Both the position numbers and the translations under genes were made by a program. A model generated the notes under the pieces. It did not search any database. It had not been told where the DNA came from and saw only the letters and a program-made list of their open reading frames with translations. Shown here one piece after another: positions 8,548 through 23,500 of a stretch of DNA of 64,000 bases. This stretch comes from an uncultured Clostridia bacterium. Lineage in GTDB: Bacteria; Bacillota; Clostridia; TANB77; CAG-508. The stretch lies in contig CAOKHH010000001.1 of NCBI GenBank assembly GCA_948468225.1, positions 18,044-82,043 on the forward strand, in the 5' to 3' direction. Within the stretch, counting starts at the first letter, position 1, and each line of letters opens with the position of its first letter.

Positions 8548-11500
8548 TATAATGACAGGTGAACCAGTATTAACTGAAGTAAAAGCATATAACTTAGTAG
8601 AAGTAACAAATAATGTAAAAGTACCAGTAACAGGTTCAAATATTCCTAAAGAAACAGCAACTGCTGATGGAACAATGGAATATATGGCAAATGGAAATGT
8701 TTATACTAAAGTTAGTGATGATAGTATAGATGGATTTAAACTTGGAGGAAATCTTGTAATCAAAAAAGATACAGATGGAAACTATTATGAATGGGATTAC
8801 ACAAACAATACATTTAGAACAGTAGAAGAAAAAACAAATAAAGTAGAAGGAAAAGAACTACCAAAAATAAAAGAAATTTCAGCAGGTTCAAACAACTCAA
8901 TAGCATTAGCAGAAGATGGAACAGTTTGGGCTTGGGGACAAAATGGAAATAGCCAATTAGGATTAAATTCAATTACAACATGTGAAACACTTGCAAAACA
9001 AGTAGATTTAACAAACTTAGAAGAAGAAACAGTAAAACAAGTTGAAGCAGGAGATTTAGCATCATACATATTAACAACAGATGGATTTGTATATGCTTGT
9101 GGATATAGCGGAAATTACTTATGTGGAAATACAACTTCAAGTTACGTATATATTCCAACAAGAATTAACAATTTAAGCAAAATTACCAAAATATCTGCAG
9201 GAAATAATAGATATGCAGTAGCAATTGATATAAAAGGAAAAGCATATGCTTGGGGACATTATGTAAGTGGATATACAAGTGGACAACCAGCACAAATAGT
9301 ATTACAAAATAGTCAAAACATTGTGGATATAGAAGCAACAGATGATTTCGGAGCAATGTATAAATTTGCAGATGGAACAGTTGGATATTCTTCAAGTGTT
9401 TACCCAACAGTAAATTATAGTTCAACATATTATTACTACAGGGGAAGAAAATATTATAGAAGTTATGTTTCAGGTACAACACCACCAGTAGTTAAAGAAC
9501 TTAAAGATACAATACTAATAAATGGTGGAAATAAAAACTACATAATTGCAGAATCAGATGGAACAGTTTGGGGATATGGAAATAACTCTAATGGAGAATT
9601 AGGAGATAGAACAACTACAGCAACAGCTAGTGACGTATTAGAAGACATAACAAAAGCATATATTTCATTAAATAGATATGAAATAACATTGACAGAAGGT
9701 GAAACAAATAATTTAAGTGCTACATATAATTACGGATTTAACTTATTTAAATCTGGTAGTGAAGCTATACCTATGGAATATACATCACTAAATGGAGATA
9801 TTGCAACAGTTGATGCAAGCGGAAAAATAACAGCTAAAAAATCTGGAAAAACATATATAGAGGCAAAAGCAGAAGATGGAACAACTTTAAGAGTTATAGT
9901 AAATGTATTATCAGCAAAAGAAGTTGTAACACCTAAAGTATCTGTAGGTAATACTCATACAGTAGCATTAAAAGCAGATGGAACAGTTTGGGGATTTGGT
10001 AACAATTCAAACGGAGAATTAGGAAGTGCAATAGGTGTAATAGCTGAACCAGAAACAATATCTATAAGCGAAACAATAAAAGACATTGCTGCAGGAGATA
10101 AATATACACTAATGTTAACAACAGATGGAAAAGTATTAGCAATGGGAAGCAATGTTTATGGACAATTAGGAAATAATACAAAAGAAAATTCAATATCAAC
10201 TGTAACCGTACAAAAACAAGTAGTAGATAAAGACGGAAATATTAGTTATGTAGATTTAGATAACATAGAAAAAATATCTGCAATTGGTTATACAAGCTAT
10301 GCATTAGACAAAGATGGAAATATGTACATATGGGGAAATAATGCAAACGTATACGCAACAAAAGTAAATACATATGGATTTAAAGTAAACAATATTGATG
10401 GAAACTTAATATTAACAGAAGACGGAAGAGTTTGGAAAATTACAAGCTCTACAGCATTAAACTTTGTAAGAAACTTAGAAGATATTACACAAATTTCTAG
10501 TGCAACATATGCTATAGGAACAAATTATGGATATAATATGGCACTAGATGGAGATGGAAAAGTATACACATGGGTAAATTCAAGCAACGCAAACAATAAA
10601 GCAACAGGAACAGAGACAACAATACCTACACAAGTAGTAATACCAACAGCTGAAGATGAAAAAATAGTAGATATACAAGCTGGTATACAATTTGCTTATG
10701 CAATGAGCGATAAAGGAAATGTATACTCTTGGGGTCAAAATTCTACAGCATTAGGAAGAACAGGTACATATTCTACACCAGCAAAAATAAATGAAGAACA
10801 ACTTAACAATATAGAAAGTATAGCAGCAACAACATTTGGAAACGGAGCTAGACGTGCATTTGCAGTAACAAGAACAGGTTCAGTATATGGATTTGGAGCA
10901 AATGGAGGAAATTGCTTAATAGGAACAGGAGAAACAGATGCATACTATTATGAATCAAAATTAGTAGGAGAAAGCTATGCAGGATTTGTTATAGATGGAG
11001 TTCCTACAACAAGATTATATATGAATGTTAATGATACAATAGGAATAGACATACAAGCAAGTTTATTAGATGCATTTAATTTAAGATTGAACACAGCCGA
11101 AACTACTGAAGAGACAGATTTTGAATGGACAATATTTAATAGTGATTTAGTAAGTTTATCAGGAAATGGAGATACTAGAAAACTAACATCAGGAAGCATA
11201 ATTGGAGAAGCAACAATAGTTGCAACAGATAAGATAAGTGGAAAAGTTGCAAAATTATTTATAGATGTTAAACCAACAAATACTGAAGTTGCACCAAAAA
11301 TTGAAACAACAGGTAACCATACAGTATCATTAAAAGCAGATGGAACAGTTTGGGTATGGGGAACAAATAATAATGGTGTATTAGGATTGGACTCTACAGA
11401 ATATGGTAAAACAATAAAAGAACCTGAACAAGCAAGAATAGCTAAGAGAATAATGGTATCAGAACCAATTTTAAAAGAAGAAGAAACACCAGATGTAATA

Positions 11501-14500
11501 ACACCTGAAGCACCAGCAACAGATACTCCAGTAGATTCAGAAGAACCAGAAGAGCCAGTAGAAGAAGTAAGACCAGTATATGTAGACGAAGACGGAAATG
11601 AATACTATAAAGTAGGAGACAATTACACAGATTTAGATGGAAAATTAGTTATTAGAAAAGATACAGACAATAATTTATATAAATGGAATAATGTAGAAAA
11701 TTGCTATGAATTGGAAGACTTAACAAATGAAGATGGAAGCCCAATTATAGTTACAGATATTGCTACATCTAATAATCATACCCTATTATTAACAAAAGAT
11801 GGAGATGTATATAGCTTTGGATATAATTATTACGGACAATTAGGATATTCAACATCACCAAATAATTATCAATGCTTACCAAAGAAAGTAAATGGATTAA
11901 AAGATATAGTTAAAATTGCTACAGGAGACAACATTAGCTTAGCATTAGATAAATATGGAAGACTATGGGCTTTTGGAAAGAGTGGATATACAACATATCC
12001 AAGTGGTAGACCAGTATACAATCCAATAATAAACTCAATTATACCAAAAAGAATGAAAGTATTAGATGGTGTAGATATAGTTGATTTAGCAAAGAGTGCA
12101 ATAGATATAACAAACGAATATGTATTAACAAATGAAGGTGTTGTAAAAGCATTAAAATTATATGGAACAAGTTTAGCAACAGGAACTACAATAGAAGGAA
12201 TAGATGGAAAAGTTATAAAGGTAACAAAAACTAGTGGTTCACAAAATAATGGACATACAGCATTCCTAACAGAAAATGGAACATTATACACAATAGGAAG
12301 AGGAACAAGTGGACAATTAGGAAATGGAGACAGAAAGAATTCATCTGGAATAACAGGCGATGAATTCACAGCAGTACAAGTACAAGATACTCAAGGAAGT
12401 AATTTAGGAAACATAAGAGATGTATATGTTGGAGAAACACATACAATAGCAATAGATAAATCAGGAGAATTATATACTTGGGGAAGCAATACATATGGAG
12501 AATTAAGAAGTACAGAAAGTACAGCGCCAAGTATAGTTCGTGCATATAAAGTAGAAGAAGATGAAAGAATTAAGAAAGCAATATTAGTTTCAGCAGGAAA
12601 TGGACACTCAATAGTAGTAGATGAAACAGGATTTGCTTATGCTTGGGGACTTGGAACAAGCGGACAATTAGGAAATGCATTAGGAGTAAATAGTAGACCA
12701 GCTGTAAGAGTTGGAGTAGAAGGAATAAGATTAGAAACAAATCATATAACATTAAAATCAAAAGATAACATAGAAATAAATGGATATAACAAACAATTAA
12801 ACTTAATATATGATCCAGAAATAGAAATAAGCAGTGTACAATCTAAAGATACAAGGGTAGCATCAGTACGTAAAAATGCTGATAGCGAAGCTAAATTAAC
12901 TGTATCTGGAGTAAATGCGGGTACAACTACTGTATTAGTAAATAGTGTAGATGCGAATAACTTTACATATACAAGTATTATACAAGTAACAGTATTACCA
13001 ACAATTGCAGATATTGCAGATGATGTAATATTACCGCTAGATAGAACACTTAACCCTATGACAGTAAGTGGAAGTTCTCATACACTAATATTAAAATCTG
13101 ATGGAACAGTTTTAGCTTATGGCGATAATGCTTATGGACAAACAGCAGGAAAAGCAACATATTCAGATAGAGTAAATGTAGTTAAATTCCCAGAAGAAGC
13201 TGCATCAATAATAAGTGTATCTGCAGGAGATGACTTCAGTGTTGCATTAGATAGAAATGGAAATGTATATACTTGGGGTAATAATAGAAATGGAGAATTA
13301 GGTTTAGGAACAACAGACTTCAATAGACATAATGAACCAACAAGAGTACCAACACTAAGAAATATAGTAAAAATAGCAGCAGGAGCAAAACATTGTATAG
13401 CTTTAGATAAAGACGGATATGTATATACTTGGGGTAATAATACAAGCGGTTCTTTAGGAACTGGAGGAACAGCAAGTGTAACTATACCTGTACAAGTAAA
13501 TAATGTTGCAAATGTAATAGATATAGCTGCAGGAACTGACCATTCAATGGTATTAACAGCCGATGGAAGCGTATACACAACGGGAAAAAACGGTTTAGGA
13601 CAACTAGGTGTAGAATATATCGTAAGCAAGAGAAACTTTGAAAAAATAAATATAAATGCAAAGATTGCATTTATAGAAGCTGGAAACAAAACAAGTTTTG
13701 CAATAGATGTAGATCGTAATTTATGGGTATGGGGAAATAATGCAGATGGTCAATTAGGAATTGGATCAAGCCAAACACAAATAAATATACCTACAAAATG
13801 TAATATAGCAAATGTACAAAGTGTATCAGCAGGAACAAACCATACACAAATTGTAACAACTAGCGGAGAATTATATACAGCTGGTTTAAATGATTGCGGT
13901 CAATTAGGAATTGGAGCAAATACAAGCAAAGTAGATACATTCACAAGAGTTTCAAAACTATTTGGAAGCAATGTTATGAATTCAAATGCAGGAGAAACAT
14001 ATAGTACAGTAATAGATAAAGATGGAAAAGTTTATGGATTTGGAGATTATAATCATGGAAATACAGACAGAGTAAGTAGAACAAAGAGCTTTGAGCCTAT
14101 ACTAATTAGTAATGAAACATCATATATAGACAATCAAGATATTACATTAAATATAGATAGTACTTATGAATTAAATGTAAATGGAAAATATAAATTAAAC
14201 GTATTACATAAAGATAAATCTGAATTTACATATCAATCATTCAATGAAGAGATTGCAGAAGTTGATGAAGATGGAACAATAACTGGAATTGCAGTAGGAA
14301 CAACATTAGTTAGAATAACAGATGAAGACGGAAAAGTAAGCACTGCAATAGTTAAAGTAGTTCCAGTTGATGCAATTCAAGCACCAACAATTGAAGGTGG
14401 AGACAAATTTACAATAGTAACAGATAAAGCTGGAACACCATACTTATTTGGTAATAAAGAAAATATCATAGATAGCAACATTCCAAAAATAATAGATGAT

Positions 14501-17500
14501 AGTACATCATTCAAAACAGTAAAAGCAGGAGAAGACTTTATAGTAGGTATAAACCATGATGGAACTGTATGGACATTAGGAGATAACACAAAAGGACAAT
14601 TAGGAATAGAATTAGATAAAGACTATTCAACTGGATTTGTTAGATTAAACAGAAATACTATAAAAGGAATAAACCAAGTTGATGCAGGAAATGGCCATGC
14701 TATAGCATTAGATGAATTAGGAACAGTATATGTATGGGGAGATAACTCTAAAGGACAACTATGTACAGATTCATCTATAGATAAAGTAACTTCACCAATG
14801 ATTATAAGACCAAGTGAAAATAGAATAATATCTGTATCTGCAGGTGGAGATTATAGTGCAGTAGTAGATACAGAAGGAAAAGTATACATTATAGGAAAAG
14901 CATACATACTTAGAGATATACTAAATGAAAAAGGCGAAGTGATAGGACAAGAAGAAGTAGAAGTAAATGCTGTTCAGGAAGTTACAAATATACAAAATGC
15001 TGTAAAAGTTGCAGTAGGAAAAGATAAAACAATAATATTAACAAATACAGGTTCAGTATTTGAAGTAACAAATAGAAGTAAAAAAGGATTTGCAATAGCA
15101 ACACAAGTAAGAGGACTTAGTGGTACAAACAGAATAATAGTAGATATTGCAACAAATAGTGATACATTTATGGCATTAACAAATACACAAGAATTATATA
15201 CTTGGGGAAATAATGCTAATGGACAATTAGGAGCAAATAGTAACTCAAATTCAATCAATTCAATCCAAAAAGTTGCAACAGATGTATTTACAATTGGTGG
15301 AGGAAAAACAAATACATATTATATAAATACACAAGGTGAAGTAATGGCAGCAGGGTTAAATACAGAAGGACAATTAGGAAATGGAACAAGAGGAAATGAT
15401 AAAGCTACAACAAAAGAATTTAGTAAAACATATACAAAAGTAGGAAATAGAGAATTTGCTATAAAAGAATTAAAAGTAGATGGAACATTAAATTCAGTAG
15501 AAGCTGTTAGAATAGGAAGAAACTGGACAGTATTAACTGGAAAAGAAAGCATAAAAGAATTAGAGAGAGAAATAAATCAAAAACTTACTCTAATATCAGA
15601 AGCTAAAGAATTTAATGCATTTAGAGAAATTGTAGGAAATGTTAGTGACTATGAATTTGAATTATCAAATACAAATATAGCTAACTTAGAATTACCAACT
15701 ACAGATGCAGATTATGCAAAAGTTGAAGCAACGAACTTAGGAAAAACAGTATTAACAGCTAAAAATAAAGTAACAAATGAAGAAAAAGAATTAACAATAA
15801 TAATAGTAGAAGACAAAAAATTAAGAGTAGAAGACATAATAGTAATAGATAGCGATGATGCTAAATTTGAATCAGAACCAAATACAGAAGATTTAAATAT
15901 TGACTTTGTAATAAGAGTAGAAGGCTCTAAAGATTCTGGAACATTAAATGTTACATTAGAATTAGAAGGAGACAAATTAACTTTAGCAACAGATGGAGAT
16001 AAGGAATATACTATTACTCCAGTGCTAGACACAGAAGATTTAAGCAAAGTAGTAGAATGGGTAGTAGAAGGATTAGATTTAACAAAATCTACTCAAACAT
16101 TAACTCTAACATTAGAAACAGAAGCTGGAGAAGAAATTGAATATACAGTAGTAATTAGAAAAGAAGTTAATGTTAAAGTAAATGACGAAGTTTTAGCACC
16201 AGAAGAAAAAGAAAATGTAGTAACATATACTAAATTTATAAATCCAGAAGATGCACAAGCAAAATTTGAAATAACAGTATTAGATAGTACTAAGAAAATA
16301 GTATTAAAAGATAAAGATGGAAACAAATTAGCTGAATCAAAGAACGGAGAGGCAATATTAAAAATAGATGATTTATCAGTACCAGAAAAAGAAAATGAAT
16401 TCATTATAGAAATAACAGATAAAGATGGAAAAGTAGAAAAATCTATATTAAAAATATTAAAATCTTCAATAGAATCAATAACTGTAGTTGATGCTACAAA
16501 TCCAAAAGGACATGTAACAGCTGGAAAAGTAGAAGGAACAGATGGATATGTATATAATTTCGAAGCAGAAATTGATGGGTCAAACAAAGATGCAGAAGTA
16601 ACATTAAATATAATAAATAAAAATGTTACAAATATAACAATTGATGGAGTAGAAACAGCAGTTTCAAATACCATTACATTTAATACAGAAAAGGTAGATG
16701 AAGCAATTGAAATAATACTTACAGTTTTAGACCCAATAACAAATACAACATATACAGAAAAATACAAATTAACAATTCATAAAGTTGGAGCAAATACAGA
16801 AATTTCTGAAATCGTACTACAATATATTGACGGAGATAAAGAAGGTTTACCGGAAGATTGCAAATTTAAATTTGATGGAAACAATACTTATAGTGTAGTA
16901 TTACATAATAAAGATTTAGATTTAGAAGATTATATAACATTTGGATTTAAAGTAACATTAAAAGATTCAAATGCATATGTAAAACAAGCAAGCCATTCAG
17001 GTTTCGGTTCTCAAGGAATAGGAAACATAAATTCATCACCAGATAGCAAAGCAGATAATAAAAATAGTGTTTCATATAAAATAGTTGTAACTGCTGAAAA
17101 TGGAAGAGATACAAAAGAATACAATGTAGTTATATACAAAGAATCAGAAGATACAACAATTAAAACAATAAATACAAATAGTATGTTATCTGACGGAACA
17201 ATTAAACAAAAAGAAGCAGAAACTAAAGATGGAATAAATTACATAGGAAAAGTAGTAAAAAATAGCGATAGTTATGAAGTAGAAATTCAATTAAATGATT
17301 CTTATGCAACAATAGCAAATATTAAATTTGCTGGAACAGAAGATAAATTGACTTTAATATCAGAAAAGTCAGATTCAAAGATAGGAAAATATACATATAC
17401 TTTACCAGTTGATAAAATTGGAACAGATATTGAAATAACAGTAAAACCAGAGTTTAGCGGAACACCAGAAGAAACATATATATTAAAAACAGATTATTTA

Positions 17501-20500
17501 GATGATAATGCAAACTTTGGAAGCATAAAATTAGGAGACAAAATACTTGATATTACAGAAGATACATTAAGTGAAAGCATAAAAGCAGAAGATAGTGACA
17601 AATTAAATGTAATAGCAGAAAGTGTTAATGCAACTATAGAAATATATGATGTTGATCCTGCAAGTGATGGAGCTACACCTATTGCATTAGGTAAAGGTGA
17701 AGTTACTATAGATACTTTAGGAATAAATAAAGGGGCAGAAAAAACAGTATATATTAAGGTAGTTTCTGAAGATGAACAAAATATAACAATAAAACAATTA
17801 ACAGTAAAAAGATTATCAGATAATACAAATATTAAAACTGTAATATTTACAGTTGGAGATGAAGCTAAAGAAGTAGAATATACACCAGGAAAAGTTATTG
17901 AAATATCTGATAAGTACATATCAAACGCAACTAATGTAAAAGTAACATTAGAAGATTCTAATGCAACTGCGTTAGTTGAAGGAGAAGATAATGCAGTAGG
18001 TGCAGTTCTAGATTTATTAACAAATAATACAATAAATGTAGAAGTAGAAGCTCAAGATGGAACTAAATTTACTCATACTATAACAATAAAAGTTTTATCA
18101 TCAAGTACAGAAATAACAAAAGAAATACAAGACAAAGGAATTGTATTAAAACAGAACAACGACTTTATTAAAGATGAAGACAATGAAAATTCATATAGTG
18201 TAGAAGTAAAAAATACAGGAGACGATGTAGATTTAGTTATAACTAATGATAAAGCTACAATAAGACTTGCAATATTAAGTGTTGATGGTGAGGCAGTAAC
18301 AGAAAAGACATATGTAACAGATAATAAAATAGTTGTAAATTCAGCAAAAGTTACAGATGTTGAAGTAGAAGTAACAGCAGAAGATGGAACACAAACTGTT
18401 TATACAATTACTGTAATTCCAGAAGATCCAGTGCTATCAGAAGTAAAAGTAATAGGATCAGCATCTACAATTGAAAAAGTATTAACAACAGATGAATTAA
18501 AAGCAATGTCAGCAATAGTTAGAGTTCATCCAGATTCTAATAAAGCTACAATATACTTAAAACCATCAGAGAATTATGTATTAAAAGAGGTAAGTGCTAT
18601 AACAAATCCAAATATGACAACAGAAGATGGTAAAGAATTACAAGGAAACTATACAGGAGTAATAGGAACCCCTTATACAACAATAACTGTAGATTTATTA
18701 GATAGCAGTATATCTGATACAACAAAAACTATAATTACTATAAATTCAGAAAACGGAAAAACAGAAACCTTAAACTTAAATATAGTAAGAGGAAGCACCG
18801 AAGCTAAATTAGACAGTGTAATAGTTAAAGGAACTACTACAGAAGAATCAGTAGTTACTGAATATGATAGAAATATCACTGCTAGTGCATCAATAGATTC
18901 AGAAGATAGTTTATATAATATAATTCCAAAACCAGCAAATTACGGAACATATAAATTATATAGAATATCTGATGAAAACAAAGACGTTTTATATAGAGAT
19001 ATAGACTTAACTAAAGAAGAAGAAATTAACGAAACTTCACAAATAGCTTTAACTACTAAAGATCAAAGATTTATAATAGTAGTAACAGCAGAATTTGGAG
19101 GAGCTGAAAAGAGATACGAATTTAAGGCAAGAAAAGTTAATAATGATACATCAATAAAAGACTTTAAAGTAACAGTTAATGGTGTTAAAGGTGAGGTAGA
19201 AAAACATTTAGTTGACTTTGGAGAATTTGATAAAGATGGTAATATTAACATATATGTTCCAAATGGTGTAAGCAAAATAAATATAAGCGATTTAGTACTA
19301 TCAAATGAATTTGCAAAAGCAGAATGGAGAAAAGGTACAGAACCTAATTATACAGATGCTTTACAAGTTGGTGCTAATATGGAATTTGTCTTACCAACAG
19401 GACAAGTGTACATTAAAGTAACAACAGAAAGCGGAGTAGAAAAAGAATATTGTCTAAATATTAAAATAGCAACAGAAGACACATCTTTAACAGATATGAA
19501 ATTAGATGATATAACAAATGTACCAGAAAAAGCTATTACAATAGAAGCTATTACAGACACACAAAGAGAAGCAACAATAACAGAAGATACATTTGCGGCA
19601 AAAGAAACTTCAACAAGTAATGGAGTTGTAAGAATAAAAGTAACAGAAGTAAATGGACATATTGTAAATGAAACTATTGCAACAGAAGATGCAAAAATAG
19701 GTTCAAATGCATTAGAATTAGCATTAGATAGAGATTACACATATACAGATGCTGAAGGTGTTGAGCATACTATACCAGCAAATGCTGTAAGAGAAATCAA
19801 GATTGTAACAACAGTAACATCAATAGCATATGAATTATATCCAGATTACTATGAAGCAACATCTAATCAAAAAGAATATGAATTAACAATTAAGAGATTA
19901 CTTGCTGATACAAATATAATTATTACAATCGATGGTGAAACTTCAGACACAGTAATAGACACAAAAACAACATCTTACAATGATACAATAGTAGAAGATG
20001 GTAAAACAGTATATGTATACAAAGTTCAAGTACCATCAACACAAGAAAAATTAGTAATAAATAATGTAAAAACACATAATGAAAGTGCAATTATAACACA
20101 TACAAAAGTAGGAAATGATATATATACAGAAGAAGAACCATATAGTATAAACTTTAGCTCAGTAGATAAAGCAAGTGTTACAGAAGACTTTACAGTAGAA
20201 AATCCATTAGGAAATGAAGTTGTATACAGACTAGTAGTAACAAAATATTCTGGAAATAATAATATTGAGACTTTACAATTAAACGAAAATAAAATAGTAG
20301 ATACAAACAAAGATGATATATATGAAACAGCATTATTATCACCAGTAGATAAACTAGACTTAAAATTACAAGGAATAGAAGAAAATGCTAAAGTAGAAAT
20401 TGCAATTAAAGGTGTAAATGAAGAAACTGTATCAGTTACAGTAGGTTCATTTGACCCAGTTGATAATACTATAACAGCAGACTTAATGGAAAAATTAGAA

Positions 20501-23500
20501 TCTATATTAACAACAAAAGGTATAGAAATAGAGAACTTAGATAAAATTAGTATAAGCATCAAAATCCAAGCAGAAGATCCTACATTAGATGCAAGAGAAT
20601 ATACATTAAATATAGATGTAGTTAAATCTAACTTAATATCTATTAACGGATTAAACAAAGATGGAGTTGTAAGCCAAGACTCACAATTAACAGCAAATGA
20701 ATTTAAGTATAATCCTGAAACAAATGCATTTGAAACAGAAGCAATAGCAGTTCCATATGATACAACAAGAGTATTATTAAATAAAATAACATGCAAAGAT
20801 AGAACTGTAATAACAGATAAAGATGGAAATGTAATAACTGAATTAAATGTAGATTTATTGAGAGACGGAATAACTAAAGCTATAATCAATACAAACTTAG
20901 ACGGTATAGAACAACAATTTATTGTAAATATTAGATTAAGATCAACAGACACAAGTATAAAATCAGTATCATCAAATGGAAAGACTACTAGTGAATTAGA
21001 TGAAGAAACACAAACTTATGTATTACCAGTACAAAGTACAGTTGATCCAGTTGTAAAGGTTAACTTCATTGATACTAATGCACATATTATAAGTGCAAAA
21101 CCAATATTAGACACAGTAAAAGCAGAAGTAGATAGTGAAAATAACACATTTACAATATTAGAAATTAAAGAAGATACACATGTAGATCCAAGCGCAATAG
21201 AAAAAGAAATAGATGTAACAATTACAGTAAAAGCAGAAAATGGAAATGAAGCAGATTATATTGTAACATTATCAAGAAAACATGTTGAAACTGGATTAGG
21301 AATTGTAACAGTTGGAGAAGATTTTGTTGGACAAACAGAAGAAAACAAAAACAAAGTAAACTTTGCAAACACAGATGTAATCAATAGAACAATATCTTCA
21401 AGTGCAAACGGAATAACTATTACTTCAGCACAATTAGTATGTAGTGAAGCAAATGCATATGTAGAAAATGACGTAGGAGAAAGAACAGAAATTGGAACAG
21501 ATGGAGTACATATTGATATTGAAGAAAATTCATCTAAAGCAATTAAGATAGTTGTAGTTGCAGAATATGGAAACGAAAAAACATATACATTAAACGTAAG
21601 AAGACAAGCAGCAAATGTAGCAATAGACGGAATAACAGTAAATGTAGGCGAAAGAACTGAAGAAGCTACAGTAGCACCTTATGAAGCTACAATAAATGTA
21701 GATGAAAATCCAGAAATAATTGTAACAACAAACGATCCTAATGCAAAAGTTAGTGAAGTAAAAGTATATAGAAAAGATGATTCAAATAAACAAGAAATTG
21801 CAAATATAAGTGAAATTAAAAATAATACATTCACAATAACTAACTTGAGCAACTTATATTCAGATGATACAACTGAAGATTCAAGCAATGATTTAAATAG
21901 ATATATTATTTCAGAAATTACAGTTGTAGCAGAAGATACAAATATTAGCAAAACTTATACATTAACATTAAATAGAAGACATATAGAAACTGGACTTAAA
22001 GATATTTCATATACATATGAACAAGATTCTGAAGATGAAACAGCAGAGCCAGGAACAAAAGAAACAAAGACAGAATCAGCTAAATTAAGTACAGAAGAAG
22101 CAACAGAAATCATTATAAGTTCAACAGCTACAAGCATTAACTTTGCAAAAGTTGAACCAAGCTGTAAAGAAGCAACAGTAAAAATAGAATTAGACGGAGA
22201 AGAAATAACACAAACAGAAGAAGGATTTAGTGTAGATTTAGCAGAAACTAAAGGTGAAGGTAATGGACGTATAAGAAATATGGCAATTACTGTAACATCA
22301 GAATCTGGAAATATAGCTAAATACAATGTATCAATAATAAGAATGGCAACTAATGCAAGCCTTGAGAAAGTTTTGGTAAACGGAACTGAAATAGAAATGA
22401 GTGAGATTGATGAAGCTGATTTACCAGAAGGAATTTCAGGAGTATTCAAAGCAAATGTAAAAGATATTGATAAAGAAGCCTTAATAGAAGCAATATCTGC
22501 AAACATATTTGCAAAAGTATCAATAACAGATGAAAAATATACAACAATAGATAATGATAAATCATATGATGAGAAAGGAAAATATGATTTAAGCGAAGTA
22601 ACTGAAAGAGAAGTAATAATAACAATTGTTGTAACACCACAAGATGAGACAAAAGAATCAAAAACATATCAATTGATATTAACAAGATTATATGATAGTA
22701 CTGTATTAGAAAGTGTTAGTGTAAAACCAGCAGTAGTTGGAACAGTTAATACTGATGCTATAGTAAAAGTTACAGAAGATTTCGAACAAAAAACACATTC
22801 AGACTATTATGGTTATAATAGAAGAACTTACTTCAAAGCAGAAAGAATTACTCTTGATACAGATTGGACAGCAATAAGCATAGGTGATTTATTACCAAGC
22901 GAATTGGCAAACACAGAATATAAACAACAATATACTATAACAAGAATAAGTGGAGATGATCCATATGCTTCTAGCGAAATGTCAGCATACGAAATAGATT
23001 CAGCATTTGAAATGCCAGAGGGAATACCAGTATACTTTAAAATAGTAACAACAGCAGAATCTGGAAACCAAGGTGTATATGTAATAGAAGTATACAAAAA
23101 GGCAACAAATACAAACTTAACATCTATAAAGGTAGATGGAAAAGAAGCTACTTTAGATGAAGAAGATGGAATTTATAAAGTAAATGCAGACGTAAGAAAA
23201 GATAGCTTACCAATTGTATTAACAGGAGAAAACAATTTAAGTAAAGACAAAACAACTATAACAAATATTACTGCAAATGGAGTAGATGTAACTGAATTAC
23301 TTGGACAAAACAAATCTGGAAGCGGAAAGACAGTACAAATTACATTACAAAATATAGTAAGCGTTCTAAATGAAAATAAAACATTATGTAGTGATTTAGA
23401 CTTAATGGATGGAAAAGTAATTACTCTAAAAATATCAGTGGTTCCAGAAGATGAAAGCATTGAAGCTAGAGAATATACACTACAAATAACAAGACAACAT

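Noticed and set aside
20026..20952. Long minus-strand open frame (308 codons) and many similar ones
   Set aside because: They are opposite strongly coding repeat sequence, have no ribosome binding sites or recognisable domains, and arise from the skewed codon use of the + strand.
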